Assembly (NCBI GenBank): GCA_030591745.1
Contig: JAUVAM010000291.1
Location: 1-5,736 of the forward strand
From: Deltaproteobacteria bacterium
Lineage (GTDB): Bacteria > Myxococcota > B64-G9
DNA length: 5,736 nt
Reading direction: 5' to 3'
The notes under the pieces were generated by a model. That model did not search any database. It was not told where the DNA came from and worked only from the letters and a program-made list of their open reading frames with translations. Position numbers and translations under genes: made by a program. This document shows, piece by piece, positions 1-5,736 of the stretch (its first letter is position 1; each line of letters begins with the position of its first letter).

Positions 1-717
1 ATCAACCGGGGCGGTTTGGTGGAGGTGCCCATGGGCATCACCATCCGTGAGATCGTCACCGACATCGGCGGCGGCATACCGGATGGCAAGATGTTCAAAG
101 CGGTGCAGATGGGCGGTCCCTCCGGGGGCTGCATCCCGGAGCATCTGGCCGACACGCCGGTGGACTACGATTCTTTGAATCAGACGGGCGCCATCATGGG
201 CTCGGGCGGCATGGTGGTCATGGATGAGTCCACGTGCATGGTGGACATGGCGCGTTTTTTCTTGGACTTCACCCAGAAGGAAAGTTGCGGCAAGTGCACC
301 TTCTGCCGCATCGGCACCAGGCGCATGCTGGAGATATTGGAACGCATCACCGAGGGCAAGGGCAAGGAAGGCGACATCGAGCTCTTAGAAGAACTGGCCG
401 TCAACATCAAGCGCGGCTCTTTGTGCGGTTTGGGTCAGACGGCACCCAATCCGGTGCTGACGACCATTCGCTACTTCCGCGAGGAGTACGAGGCTCACAT
501 CAACGAGGGCAAGTGTCCGGCCAAGGCCTGCCGGGCGCTTATCTCTTACGTCGTCAACCCGGAGACTTGTACCGGCTGTGGCGTTTGTTTGCGGGCTTGC
601 CCGGTGAATGCCATCACGGGCGAAAAGAAGCAGCCCCACGTCATCGACCAAGAAATATGCACCCGTTGTGGCCTTTGTGTTGATCGCTGCCGTCCCGACG
701 CGATCGATGTGGTTTGA
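1..717 (+). CDS. NuoF/HydB/HndC-like NADH-binding flavoprotein subunit with C-terminal 2x[4Fe-4S] ferredoxin domain (5'-truncated by window edge)
   Basis: This is the C-terminal 238 residues of a soluble NADH dehydrogenase subunit of the NuoF/HydB/HndC family, which oxidises or reduces NAD(H) at FMN and passes electrons to Fe-S clusters. The frame is open from base 1, and the first residues ([14 protein letters not shown]) fall inside the conserved core, so the N-terminal thioredoxin-like and most of the FMN/NADH-binding domains lie outside. Visible landmarks, counted from base 1, are GGPSGGCIP, then [11 protein letters not shown], then the N3-type [4Fe-4S] site ESCGKCTFC (C96, C99, C102) with its fourth ligand C142 in [15 protein letters not shown] linker (C172, C177) follows. 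The C-terminal ferredoxin domain has two CxxCxxCxxxC sets, C190/193/196/200 and C220/223/226/230. The ferredoxin tail is typical of hydrogenase- and transhydrogenase-linked forms and is absent from ordinary complex I NuoF. A TTG at 16 is not a plausible start. The gene is almost certainly co-transcribed with the next gene, its likely electron partner. Family certain; exact complex inferred. Confidence 0.95.
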   Translation: MNRGGLVEVPMGITIREIVTDIGGGIPDGKMFKAVQMGGPSGGCIPEHLADTPVDYDSLNQTGAIMGSGGMVVMDESTCMVDMARFFLDFTQKESCGKCTFCRIGTRRMLEILERITEGKGKEGDIELLEELAVNIKRGSLCGLGQTAPNPVLTTIRYFREEYEAHINEGKCPAKACRALISYVVNPETCTGCGVCLRACPVNAITGEKKQPHVIDQEICTRCGLCVDRCRPDAIDVV

Positions 718-721
718 GGAG
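718..721 (+). promoter_or_regulatory. Ribosome binding site of the 730-4191 gene
   Basis: GGAG begins directly after the TGA stop of the upstream gene and sits 8 bases before the ATG at 730. It supports that start and close translational coupling of the two redox subunits. Confidence 0.75.
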
Positions 722-729
722 ACGTCACC

Positions 730-3700
730 ATGGCTGAGATTAAATTCCATCTGGACGGACAAGAAGTCACAGCGCAAGAGGGTGAGACCATCTTGGATGT
801 GGCGCGTCGCGAGGGCAAAAAGATCCCCACCCTCTGCCACGATCCGCGATTGGAGCCATTCAGTTCCTGTTTCGTTTGCCTGGTGGAGATGGAAGGCAAG
901 CCGGGCTTCGTGCCTTCCTGTGCCACCAAAGTGGCGCCGGGCATGAACATTCGGACGGACAGCGAAGAGATCCGGGCAGCGCGCAAGATGGCCCTGGAGC
1001 TGATCATGTCGGCTCACGATGCCGACTGCGTGGCCCCTTGTCGCATGACCTGTCCCGACAACATCGACATCCAGACCTACATCGCCCAGATAGCGGCCGA
1101 GGATTTCGCGGGTGCCTTAGAGACCATCAAGCGCACGAATCCCTTCCCTTCGGTCTGTGGTCGGGTTTGCCCCCATAGCTGCGAGATGGAGTGTCGCCGC
1201 ACGAAGGTGGATGGGGCGGTGGCCATCAACCCCCTGAAACGTTTCGTGGCCGACTTGGATTTGAAGGCCGAGCATCCGTACCGGCCCGAGGTGGCTCCCG
1301 AAACCGGTAAGAAGATTGCCGTCATCGGCGGCGGGCCGGCCGGGTTGACGGCGGCATACTACATGCGTCAGAAGGGTCACGCCGTGACCGTGTTCGAAAT
1401 GAACGAGCACGGCGGCGGCATGTTGCGCTACGGCATCCCCAGTTATCGCCTGCCTGACGACGTGCTCGATCGGGAGATTGCCCACATCGCGGATTTGGGC
1501 GTCGAGATTCAGTACGGCAAGAAAATGGGCCGGGATTTTCAGTTGGCCGAACTCAAGGCCCAGGGTTTCGATGCGGCCTTCATCGCCGTCGGTGCCTGGG
1601 CTTCGACGGCCATGCGGGTCGAGGGCGAGGACTCAGAAGGCGTGCTTTCGGGCATCGGCTATCTTTTCGACGTGGCCGCCGACAAAGCGCCGGATCTCGG
1701 CAAGCAAGTGGTGGTTGTGGGCGGAGGCAACACAGCCATCGACGCCGCCCGCACGGCCAGGCGTTTCGGCTCGGACGTGACCATTCTATACCGGCGCACC
1801 CGCAAGGAGATGCCGGCGGAAGAATACGAAGTGGACGAGGCGGATGAGGAAGGCGTGAAGATGCACTTTCTGGCCGCCCCCGTGGGTCTCATCGCTGAAG
1901 GCGGCCGGGTGGTGCGAATCCGCGCCCAGCGCATGGAATTGGGCGAGCCCGACGCTTCGGGTCGGCGTCGTCCCGTGCCGATGGAGGGCAGTGAGTTTGA
2001 GATTGAAGTGGATACGGTCATCGCCGCCATCGGCCAGAAGCCGGATCCGGACAGCTGGGCCGGCGAGGGCGCGCCCGGTGTCACCCGCTGGAACAGTGTC
2101 GAGGCGGATGAGAAAACCTATCAGTCCTCGGTTGACTGGATTTTTACCGGCGGGGATTGCCTGACGGGTGCCGCTACGGCCATTGAGGCCATCGCGGCAG
2201 GTCGCAAGGCGGCCATTTCCATCGATCGTTTTCTGAAGGGCCTCAAGCCCTTGCCCATCGGCAAACCCTTCACCGACCAGATCGCTCGCCTGGAAGATTT
2301 CGAGGAAGAGTTTTTCGCCGATGTGGAGCGGGTGGACCGCGAGCAGGCAAGTCATTTGAGCGTGGCGGAGCGCATCGACAACTTCAAAGAAGTCGAGTTT
2401 GCATACGACGAGGCCCAGGCCTTTACCGAGGCCGGTCGTTGTCTCGAATGTGGTTGCACGGCGGTGGATTCCTGTACCTTGCGCCAGGTGGCAACGGAGT
2501 ACGAGGCTGACTTGGACCGATTTGAGTTGGAGTTTCGTCACCGCCCGGTCCGTGATGAGCATCCCTTCATTATCCACGATCCCAACAAGTGCATTCTCTG
2601 TGGTCGTTGCGTGCGAATTTGTAGTGAGCAGCAGGGGCTTGGGGCGCTCGGTTTTGTGGATCGCGGCTTTGATACCACCATTCAACCATCCCTGGGGCTG
2701 CCTTTGCTGGAAACGGACTGCGATGCCTGTGGTCAGTGCATCGGCGCTTGTCCGACCGGGGCCTTGGATATCAAGCGAGTCCTGCCCAAGTCGGGTCCCT
2801 ATTTCGTCGATTTCACGCCGGTGGCCTGTGGGTTCTGCTCGGTTGCATGTCGCTTGACCGTGGAATCCACCCGTGGTCGATACGTCCAGGTCTCCTCGGA
2901 GCCGGGACGGCATCACAACCAGGGCAATCTCTGCGTGGATGGCACATTCGGCCATCGTTACCTTGAAACCATGCAGCGTTTGCAAAAACCTTTGATTCGC
3001 AAAGGGGAGAAGGCCCAGCTCAGCTCTTGGGATGAAGCATTGGACGCGGCTGCGGCGGGACTCAAGGCAGGGGCACAGGGCAAGGGCGTAGCCCTTGTAT
3101 TGCAAGGACCGCTCACGAATGAGGTCGCCTTCACGTTGCAGCAATTGGCGCGGGGGCCGTTGGCTGATGCGCACTTGTTGACCCTCGATGGTCCCGGCAA
3201 GGCGGTGGCCTTCCAAAATGCATTGAGGCCTGAGCAGAGCGAAGTGGGCCTGTCGGACATTGAGACCGCTGACCGGGTTTGGGTTTTGGGCTCGGATCCT
3301 TTCGAGCAGGCGCCCGTGGCTGGTGTGGTTATGCGCAACGCGGCTCGTGCGGGTGTACCCATCTGCGTCATCGCTGCGCGAGCTGGCCGCTTGGATGAAG
3401 TGGCTTCCCGGGTTTTGCGCGTCCCCGCTATCCGGATGGCCGGTTTGTTCGAAGGCCTGAGCCAAGCGGCGGGAGGCGAGCTGGGCGATGACTTCGCCGA
3501 GTTGGCCATGGGGCTGGGTTTGAAGCCCGAGCTGCTCGTCTCTGAGCTTGTGGGTTTGCGGGATGCAAAGCGAGCTGTCATCGTTTGTGGTGATGATTTG
3601 GCACAGGACGCAGCCTCGGCCCTGGGGGTTTTGCTGGAGAAGCTGGGCTTGGTTAAGCGACTGCTGGTGCTTCGTCGGGCTGGTAATGGTCTGGGTCGGG

Positions 3701-4191
3701 AGATGATGGGTCTTCATCCGGCCCTGTCGGCCGGTGGACAGCTCCGCGCGACTGCCGGACCGGAGTCCGACCGTGTGCTCGAAGGCTTGAAAAAGGGGCA
3801 ATACGGGGCGGTTTTGTTGGTCAACACGGACCCATACGGTTGTGGTTTGGCTCATGATGCCTTAGCCGATGGCGTGTTCTTGACGGTCATGGATATGCAA
3901 ATGACTGCGCTTGCGGACAGGGCCCAGGTGGTCCTGCCTGTGGCTGGTTTGGCGGAGGAGAGTGGCACCCTGTTCAATCTGGACCGGATGGTTTTGCCCA
4001 CCACCGCCGTGAGGGCCTCGGCGGGTGGCTTGAGCAACCTGGCCATCTTGGGCGGTTTGGGTGAGAAGTTGGGCATGGCGGTTGCCAAAGACGCCAAGCA
4101 GGCTTGGCGCTCTCTGGCTGAGTCCATTCCGGCCGCGTCGAGGATTCAAGCAGACGAGCTTGATCTGGACGGGCAACTTTGGTCTGATTGA
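730..4191 (+). CDS. Fused NuoG-like / GltD(NfnB)-like / molybdopterin-oxidoreductase-like iron-sulfur flavoprotein, 1153 aa
   Basis: This is a multidomain cytoplasmic electron-transfer protein with no signal peptide or membrane segment. Residues 1-75 form a NuoG-type [2Fe-2S] domain (C36, C47, C50, C64). Residues 90-170 carry H96 and the cysteines C100, C104, C108, C143, C147, C151 and C155, as in the Fe-S domain of GltD and dihydropyrimidine dehydrogenase relatives. Residues 195-505 are a GltD/NfnB-like oxidoreductase: FAD Rossmann motif VIGGGPAGLTAA (198-209), second dinucleotide motif VVVGGGNTAIDAA (328-340) followed by basic YRRTR, which suggests NADPH, and the closing FAD motif FTGGDCLTGAATA (472-484). 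A Cys-rich linker (C571, C574, C576, C582) leads to a 2x[4Fe-4S] ferredoxin (C621/624/627/631 and C664/667/670/674). Residues 697-1153 resemble the FdhA/NuoG molybdopterin fold, with [4Fe-4S] ligands C700, C703, C707 and C735. No Cys or Sec occurs where formate dehydrogenases have their catalytic residue, and no C-terminal dinucleotide-binding domain is evident, so it is probably not a formate dehydrogenase despite likely automatic naming. It probably shuttles electrons between NAD(P)H/FAD and the NuoF-like partner. Confidence 0.93.
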   Translation: MAEIKFHLDGQEVTAQEGETILDVARREGKKIPTLCHDPRLEPFSSCFVCLVEMEGKPGFVPSCATKVAPGMNIRTDSEEIRAARKMALELIMSAHDADCVAPCRMTCPDNIDIQTYIAQIAAEDFAGALETIKRTNPFPSVCGRVCPHSCEMECRRTKVDGAVAINPLKRFVADLDLKAEHPYRPEVAPETGKKIAVIGGGPAGLTAAYYMRQKGHAVTVFEMNEHGGGMLRYGIPSYRLPDDVLDREIAHIADLGVEIQYGKKMGRDFQLAELKAQGFDAAFIAVGAWASTAMRVEGEDSEGVLSGIGYLFDVAADKAPDLGKQVVVVGGGNTAIDAARTARRFGSDVTILYRRTRKEMPAEEYEVDEADEEGVKMHFLAAPVGLIAEGGRVVRIRAQRMELGEPDASGRRRPVPMEGSEFEIEVDTVIAAIGQKPDPDSWAGEGAPGVTRWNSVEADEKTYQSSVDWIFTGGDCLTGAATAIEAIAAGRKAAISIDRFLKGLKPLPIGKPFTDQIARLEDFEEEFFADVERVDREQASHLSVAERIDNFKEVEFAYDEAQAFTEAGRCLECGCTAVDSCTLRQVATEYEADLDRFELEFRHRPVRDEHPFIIHDPNKCILCGRCVRICSEQQGLGALGFVDRGFDTTIQPSLGLPLLETDCDACGQCIGACPTGALDIKRVLPKSGPYFVDFTPVACGFCSVACRLTVESTRGRYVQVSSEPGRHHNQGNLCVDGTFGHRYLETMQRLQKPLIRKGEKAQLSSWDEALDAAAAGLKAGAQGKGVALVLQGPLTNEVAFTLQQLARGPLADAHLLTLDGPGKAVAFQNALRPEQSEVGLSDIETADRVWVLGSDPFEQAPVAGVVMRNAARAGVPICVIAARAGRLDEVASRVLRVPAIRMAGLFEGLSQAAGGELGDDFAELAMGLGLKPELLVSELVGLRDAKRAVIVCGDDLAQDAASALGVLLEKLGLVKRLLVLRRAGNGLGREMMGLHPALSAGGQLRATAGPESDRVLEGLKKGQYGAVLLVNTDPYGCGLAHDALADGVFLTVMDMQMTALADRAQVVLPVAGLAEESGTLFNLDRMVLPTTAVRASAGGLSNLAILGGLGEKLGMAVAKDAKQAWRSLAESIPAASRIQADELDLDGQLWSD

Positions 4192-4242
4192 GTTTGTGTA
4201 TGGACGTTTGAGCCTGTAACTCAGGTGAAGGAGGGTAGGTCG
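4192..4242 (+). other. Intergenic gap between the redox operon and the lipoprotein gene
   Basis: This is 51 bases. It contains only a weak inverted repeat (CCTG 4213-4216 with CAGG 4222-4225, alternatively TGAG with CTCA) and no run of T after it, so it is not a convincing terminator. No clear -10/-35 or -24/-12 promoter was recognised. Read-through from the redox genes into the lipoprotein gene is possible but not shown. Confidence 0.5.
4228..4235 (+). promoter_or_regulatory. Strong Shine-Dalgarno that fixes the lipoprotein start at 4243
   Basis: AAGGAGGG lies 7 bases before the ATG at 4243. A longer in-frame reading from GTG 4225 would place this Shine-Dalgarno inside the coding sequence, so the ATG is preferred. 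Confidence 0.85.
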
Positions 4243-4827
4243 ATGCGGAGCCGTCTGTGGATTCTATTGCTGTCGGCGGGGATGATGTTTTTTGCCGGCT
4301 GCGAGAAAAAAGAAGAGAAGGCCGTTGAGCTTGTGGGTAAGTCGGGAGAGAACGAACTTCGGGCGATGCTTGGGAAGGCCGGTGGTAGTCTTCAGTTTGC
4401 CGATGGTGGTGCCAAATTGGAGATTCCCGCGGGCTTGCTTCGTGAGCAGGTGACCATCTACATCAAGCGGGAAGAATCAAGTCTGGATTTGCCCGGCAAG
4501 GATTTCGTGGGCAAGGCCTATCGCATCAGCCCCAAGCTGAATTTCAACCCCGGATTTGCAAAGCTCTACGTGCCCGTGGATCGGGAGTTGCCTGGTTTGG
4601 CCACCGAAATCAAGTTGAAGATCTACACCTATGGGAAGAAGATCACCCAGACCCCGGCGGAGGACACCTTCGTGAATGAGTGGGTTCCTGTTTCGTTGAA
4701 CAAGTTCATCGAGACATCCCAGGACAAAAAGCACCTGGTCTTTGCTCTCTACGAGACCATCTCCAACCGCACCACCAAGGCCCCCTTCGGTCTATTTCAG
4801 GCCGCCTTCGAGATGAAGAAGCCGTAA
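4243..4827 (+). CDS. Small lipoprotein with ZU5-like segment, function unknown (194 aa)
   Basis: The N-terminus is a classic lipoprotein signal: basic MRSR, hydrophobic WILLLSAGMMFFAG, then Cys20, the expected lipidated residue. The lipobox is FAGC, with Phe rather than the usual Leu at -3. The residue after Cys is Glu, not Asp, and a charged KKEEK linker follows, so transport to the outer membrane is plausible in a Gram-negative cell. From about residue 46 the pattern GGSLQFADGGAKLEIPAGLL followed by alternating VTIYIK resembles the start of ZU5-like domains found in lipoproteins of myxobacteria and relatives (GGT...G..L.IP.GAL....TI.I). The remainder is predicted beta-rich, with no further cysteines and no enzymatic motif that I recognise. 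The start is set by the AAGGAGGG at 4228-4235. It follows the redox gene by 51 bases on the same strand, but no functional link is evident. Lipoprotein call is firm; the ZU5 assignment rests on pattern memory only. Confidence 0.85.
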   Translation: MRSRLWILLLSAGMMFFAGCEKKEEKAVELVGKSGENELRAMLGKAGGSLQFADGGAKLEIPAGLLREQVTIYIKREESSLDLPGKDFVGKAYRISPKLNFNPGFAKLYVPVDRELPGLATEIKLKIYTYGKKITQTPAEDTFVNEWVPVSLNKFIETSQDKKHLVFALYETISNRTTKAPFGLFQAAFEMKKP

Positions 4828-4828
4828 A

Positions 4829-5125
4829 TTATTTAAAGAGGGAGTCGAGTTTGGCCTTGGCTGCTTCTACGTCTTCGGCTGCGTCCAGTTTGCCCTTTCT
4901 GATTTCAAAAGATGCGCAGAAGTTGGCCTTTTCTCGATCCGGCACGTACTCGGACAGGTTTTCTCGGCATTGGTTGTGAGCGCCCGAGTCCCAGAATCGA
5001 CAGTTCTTGCAGCAGCGCAAATCTTTCTCGCAGGTCGGGCAGGTATCCTGTCGCACGACTTTGTCGATCAGCACGATTTCGAATCCGCAGCTCCAGCAGT
5101 AGAGTCTTTTCTTCGTTGTGTCCAT
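4829..5125 (-). CDS. Small double zinc-ribbon-like Cys-rich protein (98 aa)
   Basis: This is a hypothetical protein with two metal-binding-looking parts. The first is a zinc ribbon: CWSC (C10, C13) paired with CPTC (C29, C32). The second is CCKNCRFWD (C38, C39, C42), then AHNQCRE (H50, C53) and KANFC (C70), a pattern I recall from small uncharacterised proteins of deltaproteobacteria and relatives. A charged helix ending in AKLDSLFK closes the protein. The ATG at 5125 is chosen over an upstream in-frame TTG at 5140 because GAGGAG (5138-5133) sits 7 bases before the ATG and would otherwise be coding. The gene lies 17 bases downstream of a sigma-54 activator on the same strand, so the two are probably co-transcribed. 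Its stop is one base from the stop of the converging lipoprotein gene. Zinc binding and any regulatory or nucleic-acid role are inferred; the biochemical function is unknown. Confidence 0.85.
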   Translation of the reverse strand: MDTTKKRLYCWSCGFEIVLIDKVVRQDTCPTCEKDLRCCKNCRFWDSGAHNQCRENLSEYVPDREKANFCASFEIRKGKLDAAEDVEAAKAKLDSLFK

Positions 5126-5132
5126 TTCAAGG

Positions 5133-5138
5133 CTCCTC
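5133..5138 (-). promoter_or_regulatory. Ribosome binding site of the zinc-ribbon gene
   Basis: On the minus strand GAGGAG is followed by 7 bases and the ATG at 5125. It decides against the TTG at 5140 as the start. Confidence 0.75.
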
Positions 5139-5142
5139 AAGG

Positions 5143-5736
5143 CTACTTGGTTAACTTATGCTTTTTGATTAGACGGTAGAAGGTCATCCGCGGCAAGCTG
5201 GCCTTGACGGCGGCCTCGGTTATCACGCCGTTGCAAGAATCGATCACGGCGGACAGGTAGGTTTTCTCGCACTGGTCGCGAAAGTCCCTGAAAGACAGCT
5301 CGAGGAAGTTCGCCGGAATCGCCGCTGGTTCCGTGGTTTCTTTTTCCCGGCCCAGAGCTGACTTGGGTCGTTTGGGAAAGAGGATCAATCGGTCGACTAC
5401 ATTGCGCAGCTCCCGAATATTGCCGGGCCAGAGGTGGTTCAGGAACATGGCCTCCACCTGATCGGTGAAGATTTTGTCCGGATCCTGCTCCGGGGCCCTG
5501 TCGGTGATGAATTTTTTAGCCAGCATCGCGATGTCTTCGCGACGGTCTCTCAGCGAGGGCATTCGGATTCGAACGACGGTCAGTCGGTAGTAAAGATCCT
5601 CACGGAAGCGTTTGGACTCGACTTCGTGTTTGAGATCGCGGTTGGTGGCGACGATGATGCGCAGGTCCACTTTTCGATAGCGATCCTCTCCCACGCGCCG
5701 CGTCTGCCTGGTGTCCAAGACGTGCAGCAATCTGGA
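5143..5736 (-). CDS. Sigma-54-dependent transcriptional activator, C-terminal part of AAA+ domain plus Fis-type HTH (N-terminus beyond window)
   Basis: This is the last 197 residues of a bacterial enhancer-binding protein, which uses ATP hydrolysis to open promoters bound by sigma-54 RNA polymerase. Counted from the window edge, the fragment starts at the helix after Walker B (RLLHVLD), then has RRVGEDRYRKVDLRIIVATNRDL (R13-L35), containing the sensor I ATN, then RFREDLYYRL (43-52) with the arginine-finger region, and the MPSLRDRREDI stretch. Sensor II is WPGNIRELRNVV (103-114). A C-terminal helix-turn-helix covers about 158-197 (VITEAAVKASLPRMTFYRLIKKHKL). Walker A, Walker B, the GAFTGA loop that contacts sigma-54, and any receiver, FHA, GAF or PAS sensory domain lie outside the window, so the signal is unknown. 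Sigma-54 dependence is the family norm, but the missing GAFTGA loop cannot be checked here. It reads toward the zinc-ribbon gene with a 17-base gap, suggesting an operon. The family call is very firm. Confidence 0.95.
   Translation of the reverse strand, partial: SRLLHVLDTRQTRRVGEDRYRKVDLRIIVATNRDLKHEVESKRFREDLYYRLTVVRIRMPSLRDRREDIAMLAKKFITDRAPEQDPDKIFTDQVEAMFLNHLWPGNIRELRNVVDRLILFPKRPKSALGREKETTEPAAIPANFLELSFRDFRDQCEKTYLSAVIDSCNGVITEAAVKASLPRMTFYRLIKKHKLTK

Noticed and set aside
385..1017. Minus-strand open frame of 210 codons across the junction of the two redox genes
   Set aside because: It is antisense to two firmly identified coding regions, has no plausible ribosome binding context or domain, and is a shadow.
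1786..3855. Long minus-strand open frame of 689 codons antisense to the fusion gene
   Set aside because: It lies wholly opposite a gene with clear conserved domains. Its translation shows no recognisable motif and is rich in Arg, His, Gln and Thr, as expected for an antisense shadow of GC-rich coding DNA.
3962..3980. TGGCAC sequence resembling the -24 element of a sigma-54 promoter
   Set aside because: The -12 TTGC element is absent at the required spacing and the site is inside coding sequence. Similar TGGCAC hits near 2940 and 3599 fail in the same way.
2818..4191. Active formate dehydrogenase or selenoprotein
   Set aside because: There is no Cys in the catalytic loop and no in-frame TGA, and no C-terminal dinucleotide-binding domain is evident.
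4205..4227. Possible terminator hairpin between the redox and lipoprotein genes
   Set aside because: The stem is only 4 base pairs, two alternative pairings compete, and no T-run follows.
4225..4242. Upstream GTG start for the lipoprotein
   Set aside because: It would put the strong Shine-Dalgarno inside the gene and add residues before the basic start of the signal peptide; the ATG at 4243 fits better.
4825..4835. AT-rich inverted repeat TAAAT-T-ATTTA at the convergent junction
   Set aside because: A single-base spacer cannot form a hairpin loop and the stem is only A and T, so it is not a credible terminator.

Overview
This window looks like chromosome from an anaerobic or facultatively anaerobic Gram-negative bacterium, probably of a deltaproteobacterial-type lineage (Desulfobacterota, Myxococcota or a related uncultured phylum). 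The reasons are the high-GC coding sequence, an iron-sulfur-rich soluble flavoprotein complex, a lipoprotein with a lipobox, and a sigma-54 activator next to a small Cys-rich protein with a CRFxD...HNQCRE motif that I recall from such lineages. The taxonomic guess is an inference and is weak.

Plus strand, 1-4191: two tightly linked redox genes. The first is the C-terminal 238 residues of a NuoF/HydB/HndC-type NADH-binding flavoprotein subunit carrying a 2x[4Fe-4S] ferredoxin tail; its N-terminus lies left of the window. After an 11-12 bp gap with a Shine-Dalgarno sequence touching the stop codon comes a 1153-residue multidomain protein. It has a NuoG-like [2Fe-2S] domain, then a complete GltD/NfnB-like FAD and NAD(P)H oxidoreductase module, a Cys-rich linker, a 2x[4Fe-4S] ferredoxin domain, and a molybdopterin-oxidoreductase-like domain. 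That last domain keeps its [4Fe-4S] cysteines but shows no catalytic Cys or Sec. Together the genes encode two pyridine-nucleotide sites on different flavins joined by roughly nine or ten Fe-S clusters. That is the layout of a soluble transhydrogenase, possibly electron-bifurcating, linking NADH, NADPH and ferredoxin. A NuoE-like partner would be expected just upstream.

Plus strand, 4243-4827: a small lipoprotein with a ZU5-like beta-rich segment and a very good ribosome binding site, 51 bp after the redox gene. No functional link to the redox genes is visible.

Minus strand, 5736-4829: the C-terminal part of a sigma-54-dependent AAA+ transcription activator with a Fis-type helix-turn-helix, followed 17 bp later by a 98-residue double zinc-ribbon-like protein. 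The two are probably co-transcribed. The zinc-ribbon gene converges on the lipoprotein gene with only one base between the stop codons.

The window is almost fully coding. I see no rRNA, tRNA, CRISPR array, insertion sequence or clear intrinsic terminator, and no intergenic stretch exceeds about 51 bp. The most noteworthy object is the fused GltD/NuoG/MopB-like protein and the complex it implies.
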